This document shows, piece after piece, positions 47,400 through 59,948 of a stretch of DNA of 64,000 bases. The notes under the pieces were generated by a model that saw only the letters and a program-made list of their open reading frames with translations, made no database searches and had not been told where the DNA came from. The position numbers were made by a program, and so were the translations under genes. How positions within the stretch are numbered: position 1 is the first letter of the stretch; every line of letters begins with the position of its first letter. The stretch comes from Diphasiastrum complanatum (lineage: Eukaryota; Streptophyta; Lycopodiopsida; Lycopodiales; Lycopodiaceae): assembly GCA_029204225.1 (NCBI GenBank), contig CM055093.1, positions 32,311,777-32,375,776 on the forward strand, given 5' to 3'.

Positions 47400-49720
47400 C
47401 CACCCTTCATGACCCATGAGCAAAGGAGTCTATTATGTAGGAATATTGACTTGCTAATGCTGGGGCATGCAGTGTCAAGGAAATACATTGAAGTTGTCCA
47501 GTATGGCTACGATGTCAATCACTAGCCTGCCATTATCCAATTGGTGTGGTCAAGGTTGAAAAGGCCACTGTTCATGACCCATGAGAGGAGTATGCTACAT
47601 GCTATCATTGACTTGTTGATGTTGTGATGCACATTGCTAAGGAGACTGGGATGAAGTCATACACGATGGCTAATATGGCAGTCATAGGCCCACCATCATC
47701 CAACCTTAGTGACTAAATAAGAGAATCACCAACATCTCTTGCAAGCACCCACCAGCCATCGTATGTGCCTCACCGGTTGTATGTCAAAGGTCCAAAAATC
47801 AAAGTTGCCAATTGAAAGCAAACAAAAGTTTTATTCTTCTAACTACATATCTCCACTCTTTGCACTATCTAATTCACTTTAAGAATGGAATTTAGTCAAA
47901 TTCGATTTCAATCCTTCACTAAATTTGTAAAACACTCAAGAAAAAACTATAAATTTCAAATTTGTAACAAAACCTCTTGTATTTGTTCTAGCTAAATACT
48001 ACAAACACTATATTCTAAATATGTTATACATAACAATTACTACTACATAGTTGCTCATATTACTACAAGATAAACCGACTTATCTAAAAGATTGTGAAAC
48101 ACATTGTCATGCATCTCGAGAAGTGAAAATAAGAAAGTTTTGCAATAAATAAGATAATTAAAAAGCTAGTTTTCAAATCAAACTCACTTGAAAAGGACAC
48201 CTCAACTTTGAGAGAATAATTATGATACCTTATTGATGTTGTGGCACAGCTAAAAATGATGTAATATTCTATCTTAATTTTTTCAGCCAAATACACATGC
48301 GGATATGACTTGCACATTCTACCTTCATTAGTACATAATTTCTTTATTTGAAAAGCTTTCTAATAAACAATTGGCATTAGTATGAAAATCTATTCTACAA
48401 TTAACGAGTCCCTCCATATAGTTTGCCTTCTCAGTTAACTATAAAAGTCAAAATTAGAAACTCATATCAAGATGTTTTAGGCTAGCTTTGTAATAACATC
48501 CACAACATGAGCCCAGTCATGAGCCCTTCACCATCCAACGACATCGATTGCTTGAGAGCATCAAGAACATCTCTTGTAGGCACCCACAAACCTTCATATA
48601 TGACCTACCCCTTAATTGATAGAGCTCATGAATACCACGTAGACTTGGCACAAAGGTTTAAAATCAAAGTTCTCATTTGAAAGGCAAAAACAAAATAAAA
48701 ATTCTTCATGAAAGAATGCCATTTTTTGCACTATTTGAACCACTTTAAGAATGCATAGTACAATATTATGTAGATCCTACACTAAATTTGAAAAACACAC
48801 GAGGAAAATATGAAATTTTCAATAATGTAACTAAAACTAGTATAATGCTTCTAGGTAAATAACACAAATGCTCACATAAACAAAATCACAAATCATAAAA
48901 AGAAAAAAAACAAGGACTCATGAAAATCAAGGTCGTCCTCCACTAAATGTAAATTGATGAGTTCGTTGCATACGATTGTTGACTCACTATTGCTTCAACA
49001 CACATTGTTAAGGGGATGCGTTGAAGTCAACCACCATGGCTACCACATAGGTTACTAGCCCACTATCATCCAATTTGTGTGGTTAAGGTTGCAAGTTTGC
49101 TAAACCATAAGAGGTATTTGCTATGAATTATCGTTGATTTGTTGTTGTTGTGGTGCACATTGGTAACAAGAAGGGTTGAAGTAATCCATTGCGGCTACTA
49201 CGATAGTCATGAGCCCACCGTCATCCAACCACATTGATTGCTTGAGGGTATCACCAATAACATTGTCAAGGAAAAGGGCTGAAGTCATCCACCATCTTGC
49301 TATTACGGTACTCATGGGTCATGGGCCCACCATCATCCAATCGTCATGATTGCTTGCGTGCATCACCAACATACCTCAAGACCACCGACCTTCATGTGCC
49401 CTCGAATGATGGTGGGTGTGAATGCCATTTTGCAAGATGAAATGTAGTCAAAGGTCTAAAAATCAGCACTCTCAAGTAAGAGGCAAAGAAAACATAGTTG
49501 AAGAATGCCAATCTTCGCACTTTCTAATCCACTTAGAATGAATAGTAAAATGAGTTGTCAACCCTTTACAAATAAAATTTAAGAACACCAAGTTTACATC
49601 TATAAATTCCAAATTTACACTAATATATTAACAAAAACTATTGTATTTATCACAAGTAAAATATTCTCTCAAATTTCAAATAAATTGAAAATCCATTCCA
49701 TGGTGGAAAATTCCCTTCAT
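47400..49720. repeat. Three diverged tandem repeats of about 0.8 kb
   Basis: The phrase GTCAAAGGTCYAAAAATCA followed by GCACT...CACTTTAAGAATG occurs near 47786, 48650 and 49450. Another block (GAGCCCACCATCATCCAA, ATTGCTTGAGGGTATCACCAA) recurs near 47690, 48525, 49210 and 49325. Order is preserved, so these are old tandem copies with internal sub-repeats. No coding capacity was recognised. Confidence 0.7.
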
Positions 49721-51041
49721 AGTTTTACTTTTCGGTAGTGTAAAAATCCATAATAAAAAATGAACATGGCGATAAAGGTTCTATTGCCAATACCAATTTC
49801 AGTTTGGCAAATCAATTTCTAGTCTATGATCTAAATTTACATGGCCAGAAAGGTACTTTTATTGCCAGCAACATTGTTGAAGAATTATGTGGATCAATTT
49901 CTCATAGAGAATGATGCCCTACATTTTTTTAAGTGTGCATCTTATAATTGTGGTAAATAAGAGACATGAAACTTTTGGCTCAATGTTTTTTTTTATAATG
50001 TTTATGGTGGTTAGGGTAATTTTCAAAGTTAAATCGCACCCTCGGAGGCTCGGCTTGGCATACCTTAGGTCTTTCTAGAGATCTTTATGGTGCTTAGGGT
50101 AGTATTTGGAGTTAAGTCTTGCCATAGCTTTTCTTACCAAAAAGTGAAAGATCATCACCACACTTAGATACCAAGAGACTTTGAAACTAATAATTGGTGA
50201 AATGGAAATTTGAAATATTTCTTCTCCATAGCTCTAGCTCTATTGTTTCTTGAGATCAGTGATGGCAGCCAATATTGCCTTAACTCTGAAGAAATAGTAG
50301 TGTCAACATGGAGACAATGTATGCAACAAGGAATAGTAGTGTCAATATGGAGACAATGTAGCCAGTTGCCACCTTTCTGGCACTTTGGCAAGGTCAACAA
50401 ACGGCTTTGACACCATTCGGAATTAATCCAGGCTGATTGCTGCATCCCACCCCATTTCTAGGCCAGTTCCATGCTCACAAACAATCCATAAATATCACCC
50501 CCATGCTTGCCCAATTTCCATCAGTCCAGTTTTTGGTTACATACTCTACCAGCTGCCATGATCCATCCTTAGCTCATGTAACCATTCTATTATTGCAGCC
50601 TTGCATTGTAAGGCTTTCTAGGCTCTCAAGTGTTAAGTATTAGCTGATAGGCTGAGCTGATCATTAGCATTTAATGTAGAAAAATATAGTCCAATCATTA
50701 TCAGTAGTCATTGCCCCTACTCTGATATGTCAAACTGACCTGACCTTAGCTTGCCTGCTGATTGCAGCCAGAGAGCAATTCTGACAGTAGGTGGTTTTGC
50801 TGTTTGTTGATGCTCATACTAAAAGAAAAGGATCTCAAAATCAGTCCCGTATCATAATTTAAGGCATCTAGTTTAATGATTGATCAACTTCATTGGGTTC
50901 CATTCTTGCTCTCTCAATGATTTTCTCATCTATAGCTCTTTAGCTGTTAGTTGCTGAAGTAAAGCTAGTCTTCCCTTCTTTGGAATCGCAGCTCAAAATC
51001 TCATTCGATTACTACACTTTGGCTTTTGCTTCTCAGCCACA
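49721..51041. other. Region upstream of the peroxidase gene
   Basis: No gene was recognised. It contains a small duplication near 50290-50360 (GAATAGTAGTGTCAAYATGG). The last few hundred bases presumably hold the peroxidase promoter and 5' UTR, but I see no convincing TATA box at a fixed distance. Confidence 0.4.
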
Positions 51042-52829
51042 ATGCTGGGAGTACAGGGATCGTATACTTCAGAGCCATTGAGGCCTTTGCTTTTACGGAT
51101 AGCTATAGCCATTGCTCTACTTTCAACCCAAGCCAATTCACAGCTCCAAAACGATTTTCACAGTTCCAAATGCCCGGGAGTAGAAGCTACTGTAAGAAAT
51201 GTAGTCAGTGCAGTGCTTCAGAGCAACCCCGGATTGGGAGCAGGACTACTTCGCATGCATTTCCACGACTGCTTCGTCAATGTAAGAACTAGGCACGAGC
51301 CTCATACTTGGCGGTTTCTTCACAGTTAATTCTTCATCTGCATCGTGATTGTAACAAGCCTATAAATGATAACCTTTATATCTAGAACAGTTGAGCAGTC
51401 TATTAAATTGCTCTCTCCGTCTGCAGCTTGAGAGCGATGAGTTGCCGACTTATAACGTGGGCTTAATTTTTTTCGAATGCGATCTATGATCTTGCTTACG
51501 CCGTTTGATAAGTTTGGAAGGAGCATGGATTTGAAAGCAAACTATAATTCAGAAGTATTATGTATAAAGCAGCGCCGAGCTGGGTGTTGTGTTTGTGACA
51601 TGGTTGGATTGGCTTAATCATGCAGGGCTGTGATGGCTCTGTGCTCATTGATTCGACGCCAAATAACCCATCCGAGAAAGAAGCAGGTGCCAACAAAGGA
51701 ACTCTTCGTGGGTTCGAGATTATCGACACTGCCAAGGCTCAGCTGGAGGCGAGATGTCCAGGAATGGTGTCATGCGCAGACATACTCGCGTTTGCAGCCC
51801 GTGACAGCGTCTTCTTGGTAAGAATTAAGAACCGAGAGGATAAGATTTTGTCAGCTGATGATGGCTCTTGATGAAGAGAGAGAGGGGAATAGCCCACAGA
51901 AATTTCTGGCCAATTTTGCGATCCATTAAGAACATGATAAGTAAGCGCTTACTAATCATATTGTGCTGTCTGTTTGAATTATTTGTTTGCACAGCTTAAA
52001 GGACCATTCTGGCAGATCTTATCAGGGCGTCGTGATAGTAATATCTCCCGAGTGTCTGACGTCAATCTACCAGGACCATCTTTCAACTTTCAACAGCTAA
52101 CTCAAAGCTTTGCGGCAAAAGGTCTATCGCAGGATGAGATGATTACCCTTTCAGGTAGAATTTCCACCGATTGACAAGAGCAATCAAAAGCGTGAAATTA
52201 TTTCTAATGTAGATGATTAGTGTGCGCTGATTTAAAATCTAGAAATACTTCTCCATTCTCTTCTCCTTCCTCGACAAAACCATGAGCTGCTGTGTTTGAA
52301 TTTTGAAATTTCAGTCTGATCTATATCTAGTTGTTCCATTGGATTATGGATATATGTGCATATATGAAAAACGTATCTTAAGACGTTGCAATGGAATGGG
52401 AATGAAATGGCAGGAGCTCATACGATCGGCCAGTCTCTTTGCTCTTTCTTTATCAACAGGCTCTACAGCTTCAACAGCACCACTGCTCAAGACCCATCTC
52501 TCGATCCTGTATACGCTGCAAAGCTCAAGACCTTGTGCTCTCAAAACAACCCCGATCCTAACGCAGTTGTTCCCCTGGACCCGATTTCCCCCAATGACTT
52601 CGACAACAGCTACTTCGTCAATGTGCTGCAGGGGCGAGCCTTGTTCACATCGGATCAAGCACTGGCAACAGATACAGCTGCCATAGCCACTGTTCAAGGC
52701 AACTCTCAAAACCCATCTCCCTGGATCGTCAAGTTTCCGCAAGCAATGATCAAAATGAGTGAGATTGGTGTCCTAACGGGTCAGCAAGGGGAGATTCGGA
52801 AAAACTGTCGAGTTATCAACTCATCCTAA
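51042..52829 (+). CDS. Class III secretory peroxidase (four exons)
   Basis: A secreted plant haem peroxidase that uses H2O2 to oxidise phenolics, for example in the cell wall. Exons are 51042-51281, 51626-51817, 51995-52154 and 52414-52829, with GT-AG introns of 344, 177 and 259 bp at the classical family positions. They encode 335 residues. The ATG at 51042 gives a hydrophobic signal ([18 protein letters not shown]) and a mature start at Gln34, typical of the family. Visible functional residues: distal Arg71 and His75 ([17 protein letters not shown]), proximal haem-ligand His200 (SGAHTIG), ARDSV, and all eight disulphide cysteines (44, 77, 82, 124, 130, 207, 239, 329). A possible N-glycosylation site is Asn218 (NST). 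The 14-residue polar leader before the signal core is somewhat long. No stop or frameshift was found. This is the only apparently functional host gene in the window. Confidence 0.97.
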
Positions 52830-55060
52830 TAGCTAAGAGCAGCAATTCTCCAAGTAAATGGTTAGTTATAAGCAAGGGCAGCTTACTATCTCATCTTCAG
52901 GTCAGAACCTGTCACTCCAATCCTGCCCACAAATTATGTGGACATACAACAAAAACATAACTCACAGAAACAACCAGATCCAGTCCTGCAGCAGCAAGCT
53001 TATAGTGCCAGTGTGCTTTACTCATATCACTGACTCATGAGCTACAACTTACATGATGGATCCAATAAGCAGGAGCCTAGATTATACAGAACTATATAGC
53101 AAACATTATAGAATCATACTCTCTGACAGTTGTTTGGTATGTTACATTACTGCATAGCATTTACCGTTGCAAGAATTTTAGCAGTAAATTGCTACCTACA
53201 TGATAACTTGCAAGGCAATAAAGAGATTCAACCATTCTATTGAATTACAGCCAAAAGCTGGCACATGTTCTTCTGCAAAATGGTATTTTTAAATCAAAAG
53301 TATCATGCTGAAGTAATCAAATAAAGCTTGTTCTCAATGGGCAGTACACTTGCACTTATATTCTGATTTTTATGGCACATCTTAAGAACACAATTTTACA
53401 TTTAAGAGTAGAATGAGGTGTAGCATAGTGGGAAGATTTGGAGTCTTTTGAGGAAAACTTTGAGCACTTAAAAGTTGGTAGTACATAAGGTTTTATGAGT
53501 GCATATTTTTATGTATTATGGAAGGAGCCGGGCAGAGGCCATTATGCCCTCGCCCAATTTTTTTTGAAAATACTCCTTCCATTGCATAATGGATACCTTG
53601 AATTTTTTCACAAGTACATTACGAAGCATAATAAGCAGTTTGACTTTGACTGACCACTACAAATGCCCCGAGTGGCAGTCGTACAAACTCCGTACGGACG
53701 GGCACAGACAGGCACAAAAAAAAAGTGCAAAATCTGCCTTCGAAAAAAACACATATTTTCTGCTTTTTAATTTGTCTAAAAATGGGCATAATATGCATAA
53801 GGTATCCATTACTTCTATGTTATACTACAATGTAAAATTTGTCACCAATTTTTTTGAAAATGTGCATTTTATATTGAATTAGAGTCAACCAGTCAAACTA
53901 CTCCCTTTATTTGATAAAATATTCTTTAATTTAAATGATTTTTAGCTATAAATTGGCACCATGATTTTTGTGGTCAACATTTCAAAAGGTAGGAGATGTA
54001 ATGAGGTATCATGATTAAGATATGTTATGGTGACAAAAAATCCATAAGATGGAATATTATTAAGACTATTCTATTTTATTTGTTCTTGTTGGAATTTTGT
54101 GTTTGACGAATAGCTATTGATCAAAGACTTTTTTAGAAGTTTGAATTTTTTTTAAAGTGTACAACATTTAATTGGTCAATATCACTAAAATTTTCAAGAT
54201 TCTCATTACCTCAAGTCAAAATATTGAAGAAAGTTGTCTTAAATTGTCCTAGGAAAAAAAATTGTCCCTTCTACACCTCTAGAGTTAAGCTCTCAAGACC
54301 AATGCTCATACTCTTGCTTTTTCTCTCCCATGCATTCACTAACAATAAAGGTTAATTGATCATAATGCATTTATAATATCATTATGATGTTAATGTAATG
54401 TGAATCTAGTATAATGAATGAAATAATAAATTCACCTTTTATGTAAGATTCATCATATTTGTTAGTGCTTTTATATAATGTTTCATAATCTATGAGATTG
54501 TCTTTGCAATAAATTTCATTTCATGGTTTTGTATTATTTAGTTAACGTAGACTATTGAGTGGCTTCCATATATATACAAAGTAAGTTGCACCTTTGAAAG
54601 CATCATTGATGCTAATTGTACCAAATATTTGAATGCAATATCTCATTTATGGTCTTTCTATATATATATAAAAAAAAAGCTTGAAAATTTCAAGAGCATT
54701 TAAATCTTCAATATATTGATTACTCTAAGCAAATTTATGATGATTAGACCATGCAATATCCACAATGTCATTACTTGGATCATTGTAATTGATTGCATGA
54801 AAATAGTGACTTTTCGAATTGAATATGTACAATTTCACTTGCAGTATTCATGACTTCATGTTTAAAAGTACCATATTCATGATTCCACAATTGTAGTAAC
54901 AAGTTTCAATATGGAATACTTTATTTCACGATAAATCTCTACAAAAGTCGTCACAATAGAATATGCACAAGAGTCGTCACAATTTTCATAACTCCATATT
55001 CACAATGTTACAAATAAGCATTCACAATTTCACGAACCAATATATATTTATTCATGATAT
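52830..55060. other. 3' flank of the peroxidase and AT-rich intergenic DNA
   Basis: No gene was recognised. A foldback (ATGGAAGGAG near 53518 and CTCCTTCCAT near 53573, with GGGC/GCCC pairing between) and a 13-bp inverted pair (TAATGGATACCTT near 53588, reverse complement near 53798) suggest a small MITE-like insertion. Confidence 0.4.
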
Positions 55061-55067
55061 TCAAGTT

Positions 55068-55658
55068 GAAATTCCGATAGAATTTAGTGCAGTATGCAGA
55101 TCACATCACACAATCACCATAGCCACTCCTCACAAGCTCTCAAAGATGGCACAACAAAAGTTATTGATTACAAAGAGAAAACTGTACATATTGTAAAAGC
55201 CTCACCATGCATGGGCTCGACAAGTGTCAACACATTGAAATATAGACACTTGTCTAACTAATACGTTTCTGATCTTCCCCGAAGCTCCGATCGAAGGAAC
55301 TTCGCTGTCTCCTACCATCCGGACTGTCGATACCCCCCCCCCCGTATGGAGTCCTCTCTCCTGAGATGCTTTTGAGTGCTATTATTCTTGGTGAAAGATG
55401 CTATCCCATAGCTCCACCGGATCGTGCATGCTTGCAACACCCTGATGCTTTGATACCAAGTTGAAATTCTGATATAATCTAGTGCAGTATGCAGATTACA
55501 TCACACAATCACCATAGCCACTCCTCACAAGCTCTCAAAGATGGCACAACAAAAGTTATTGATTACAAAGAGAAAACTGTACATATAGTAAAAGCCCCAT
55601 CATGCATGGGCTCGACAAGTGTCAACACACTGAAATATAGACACCTGTCTAACTAATA
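55068..55658 (-). mobile_element. TRIM-like miniature LTR element
   Basis: Direct repeats of about 196 bp (55068-55263 and 55462-55658, more than 90% identical by eye) flank only about 200 bp. Just inside the right copy, the minus strand reads TGGTATCAAAGC (plus 55447-55458 region), a one-mismatch initiator-Met primer-binding site. The orientation is therefore minus and the right repeat is the 5' LTR. The interior holds no coding sequence, as in terminal-repeat retrotransposons in miniature. The homologous ends stop at CTAACTAATA rather than a clean CA, so the exact LTR limits are uncertain. Confidence 0.7.
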
Positions 55659-56995
55659 GGCCCAACATGGGCTAAAAGACTGACAAACTCAAGACATGCC
55701 CTTGAGAATAGCAAGTGTCGTCAAAAATATATTGTACAGGCTAATTTCTCTACATGTGGATACTCAACTAACCCAAGTAGCCGGCTATAGGACAAGTGCC
55801 CCCGATTGATAAGTCAATGATGGGTCACGTCCCAGTCACAACCAAATACAGGAAATCTAATTAATAGTACAATAATTACAATATCACATTTAAAGCTTAT
55901 ACAACTGAATCAGACTGAACCTGATTTTCAACTATTCACACTTTAGTATTCATGAATTTTATGATTCAATATTCACAAATTTCGCAATTTCACAATTCAA
56001 TATTAATGGAAATCATGATTAAAAAAAAAAATTCGATACTCATAGGTTTAAGATTCAAGATTGATGATTTTGCAATTTATATTCAGAATTTTAAGATTCA
56101 ACATTCTCAATCTCGTGATCCATTACAATTTTAAAGTTCAGTATTAACAATTCCAAATCCAATTTTCATAATTTCAACATTTGCATTAACGATACGAATC
56201 ACAAAAAGTAAGCTATTGTAGTATCCATAAAACAGTAGAAATGAATCAAATATTAGTATTTAAGATCTCACTATTCAATATTCACAAACTTTAGTAATGA
56301 TATTGATCTTCATAACTTGTCAGTCACAAGTCCAAGATCAATTTTTAAGAATCAATATTTAGACTATTTGTGCTTACTATTTAGAGTATAATTACTGTTC
56401 GATATTCAAAGTATTCATCAAATATAAGCTACCTCAAATAATTTTTCTTAGGGAGTAGAAAAGTAAATGTAGCAAATTGCTAAATTGGGCACTAGTAATA
56501 CACATTTGGGTTTTGATATTCTATGAGTAAAAATTTTTGCGAGTTTCTTTCTACCCATGATTTAACAAAAAAGCGGCACATTGTATGCAACCATTTTCAT
56601 GCCATTAGATCTTATTTTTATGAATAGGAATTGTGGTTTGATATATAGTTGAAAGTCCCACTACCCATCCAATAGGTCTATCGAAAGACACTTGGCTACC
56701 TTGTAAATACAGGCTTATCGTGATGATGGAAAAAATATTTATGGTGCTCTAAAGGCATGTTAGCAAAAAAAAGAGTAGCCTACGTATTCAGTTATAAAAA
56801 ATATATAAGCTAAAAAAAAGACTAGCACATTGGCACACTATCCTAGAAAAGTATTTCAATTGAAAAAATTAGTTTTTGTTCGCAGGCTAGCATGCCAATG
56901 TGCTAGCATTAGAGCTACATAAACGTTTTTCCATTTCAATATAAAACTATATTTAAAAAGTAGCAAAGACACTTAAACAGGTCCATCAAGACACA

Positions 56996-57054
<59 letters not shown>

Positions 57055-57497
57055 TTTAGATTGATTTTTTTTTTGTAGGCTAGCATATAAGGAGAGAAAA
57101 TGAAAACAAGAATTGTATTTATAACCCTTTCAAAAGAATATACTGCTACAAAATCTTCAACAACATGAATCATGTTCTCCTAAAGGTAGATCTTATTTAA
57201 CAAGTGCGATCATATTCATGCAAAAACACCTTGGATGTGATGGTATAACTCTTGAGTTCCCTATTGCATTTTTGAACATTATGAAAGTGCATATTTTAAA
57301 CACCTTCCATTTGTCCTCACTCTCATGTGTCCTCCCCTCCTCATGTGTACTCCCCTCCATATCTCAGCTTTTCATTGAATTGGTACCAAAAAAATATTTC
57401 CCTATCCATTCAAGTCATTTATGGTGCCCACTTACTTTGCTTAATATATATAGTTTAAAACATCATAGACAAAATCCTAGCCAATTCTTTAGTAGCC
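55659..57497. other. AT-rich intergenic DNA
   Basis: No gene was recognised. It contains many short ATTCA/TTCAC phrases and the CA microsatellite at 57005-57053. Confidence 0.4.
57005..57053. repeat. (AC)n microsatellite preceded by (GC)n
   Basis: An uninterrupted AC tract directly after alternating GC (about 56997-57005), a Z-DNA-prone alternating purine-pyrimidine run. Confidence 0.97.
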
Positions 57498-58886
57498 TTG
57501 TTGGAGGGTTTGCGGATCTCGAGGAAACCCTTACCTTAGTTAATAAGTGAGGGATTTGGCACCCTGCGCGTGTGTAAGTCCAACCTGATAATCACATGGT
57601 TATTTGATTAGTTAGAAGTTAATAAAAGAACTTTAGGCCTTTTGGGGAGAATTAAATGTCGCAAGGCCTAATAGTCACGTTAGTGAATAAAAAAAGGTTC
57701 CCCCCAAATTTCAAATTTCTAATAATAAGGGAGGTGGAAACTAACCAATAGAATTTGAGACGAAAGCCCTAAAATCCACTATATATAGTGATACTTTGCA
57801 TATGTTGGAATTTAATCTAACTCCTACTCATCCCAACAGCCCTCCTTCGTTCTCCAATTTTTTTTTACTCTCTCAAATGTAACCTGTAGAAAATGAACCG
57901 TTTTTAAACGGTCTTCATTTTTGAACTAATTGTCGCTACAGTCTGGTCTTTCCTCCCCAGCAGAAAAAGAATGCAAATACCCGACACTGTTTTTACACGG
58001 GGTTTTTACAGGCGACAATTAGGGCGAAAAATGCGACACTTGCCCTACAAAGTCCGAAGGTGTCCTACAGGTAAAGAAAGAATCCCGAAGGTGTCTTACA
58101 AATCTCGGAGGCTGCCCTCAAGTAAAGGCAAAGGCCGAAAGGCCAAAGGGTGCCGTATTTCCAATCTGCAAAAATACACGATTTTTCGCTATCAGACCAG
58201 AAAACCTTCACGTTCCATTTCGCTATCAGACTAGGAAACCTTCACGCTCCATCAATGATCCAATCCCTTGATCACTTTGACAATTGTTATCAATTTTGTA
58301 ATTGTAAAGTTAAGTTAGTACGAGATTTTCAGCTGATATATATACATGTAATTGAGCAATTGAAGATATACATAGAATGTGAATATGTGAGATCAGATAG
58401 CAGAGAACGCAATTTTACCAGTAGCTGACTCCTCAAAGTTAGTGATCATAGAGAGAGAGAATTCAAAACTTTAGCAATTATTCTTGAATCTGTAAGTAGG
58501 ATCACGCGCTTATCAACACAATTGTATTGTGGTTTGATTGTTGTTTTTACAACCTTTCATTATACAGATTCGCTATTGTTATACTTCATTGCATCCTTGT
58601 TGAATGATAACTCTCACTCCTCTTTTACACAAACACCATTATCAGATAATTGTATGGCTGTTTATGACGCATAAATTGATTTTACATTCTCCTAATATTA
58701 GGTTATCAGTATTAGAGGATTGCATGGCTGTCTCGGACGCCTAATTGTTTTTGCAATCTTTCTTTCACGGTAGTCTATGACTCCTACACTGATAATCTGA
58801 TTTCACACATAAAGAACTGCTCGTAACTCCATTCTCCAAGTAATCCACGATCCTGGTTATAACAATTTTTTTTTCTTCTAATAGCA
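57498..58886 (+). repeat. 5' LTR of a plus-strand copia element
   Basis: It starts TGTTGGAGGGTTTGCGG. The first 220 bp match the reverse complement of the LTR at 32.6-33.2 kb. A TATA box CTATATATAGTG lies near 57778. The right edge is placed at AATAGCA, one base before TGGTATTAGTGC (58888-58899). A better primer-binding site, TGGTATTAGAGC, occurs 63 bp on (about 58952), so the edge could be there. It includes a 33-bp tandem duplication near 58183-58250 (TTCGCTATCAGAC). Confidence 0.65.
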
Positions 58887-59057
58887 GTGGTATTAGTGCT
58901 GATATCTATTTTCGGCCATAGAGTGATATCAATGCTTCCTGCCACCACAGAAGTGGTATTAGAGCTGAGGTTCATTGAATTACTAGAGTCTAGAACTTAT
59001 TCTAACCCTATAGAACTATTCTTTTTGTTTGTGTTTCATCTCTACTACACGATTGCT

Positions 59058-59948
59058 ATGGAAGATTCAACCTCAAAGATCCGCTTGATCAACAAATTCA
59101 ACGGAAATGACTTCCACATGTGGAAGTTCAAGATGAGAATGATCCTGATCGAAAAAGAGCTATGGGGGTACTTGAATGATTCAATACCCGAGCCGGTAGA
59201 ACCTAAATTGCTTCCAGCATGGGAAGCAAAGGATGGCAAATCACTTGCCATTGTATCCCTAAATCTGAAAGACACTCAGATTGCTCACGTGTCCAACAAC
59301 ACCACCTACAAAGAAGCGTGAGATATCCTTACAAGCATCTACGAGACCTCAGATGTGTCCACTCGTCTTTTCTTGAGGAAGAAGATGCTGACACTTAGAA
59401 TGAGTGAAGGCACCTCAGTAAGCGACCATCTGAACGAGTTCAAACAATTGCTAAACCAACTGGCTGCAATAAGATCACCTATATCAGAAGAAGACTCTAC
59501 CATGTCTCTTCTTGCCAGTCTTCCATCCTCCTATGACAATTTACTATTGCTTCTTAGCAACACTCTCGCGCTGTCTCTACAAAAATTGACAACAAGTCTG
59601 TTGCAGGAAGAAGTAAGGAGGAAAAGCTTGTCCACATCAACGAGTACCAAATCCACGACACTCTACTCAACCAAGCAGGAGTCCAAGAAGAAGAAAGACT
59701 TCAAGGACAAGAAGACAAAGGCATAACAGCTAGCAGCTTCGCAACCACAACAGCAACAGCACAACCAATCATCGTCCAAGGCCAAGCTATTTTGCAAGTA
59801 CTGCAAAAGAACCAACCATGAAATCAAGGACTGTCACGTCCTCAAGTATAATGAAGCCAGGAAGAAGATGCAACAGCATCAACAAGGCAACTCTGACACA
59901 GTCAGAGATTCACAAGAAGATGAGAGAGCGCTAATGGTACAAGATTAA
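59058..59948 (+). pseudogene. Copia Gag (UBN2-like) with zinc knuckle
   Basis: ATG at 59058 gives MEDSTSKIRLINKFNGNDFH and MWKFKMRMILIEKELWGYL, the typical copia Gag start. A stop at about 59320 interrupts it, then FLRKKMLTLRMSEGTSVSDH and LNEFKQLLNQLAAI continue. After a stop near 59725, the nucleocapsid knuckle CKYCKRTNHEIKDCHVLK appears near 59791. It is related in protein to the minus-strand fragment at 16.8 kb. It would bind and package element RNA but is now disrupted. Confidence 0.85.

Noticed and set aside
52344-52742. Minus-strand frame opposite the last peroxidase exon
   Set aside because: Shadow of a real, well-supported exon on the plus strand.
57218-57550. Plus-strand frame of about 110 codons
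   Set aside because: No recognisable domain, and it overlaps the start of an LTR.
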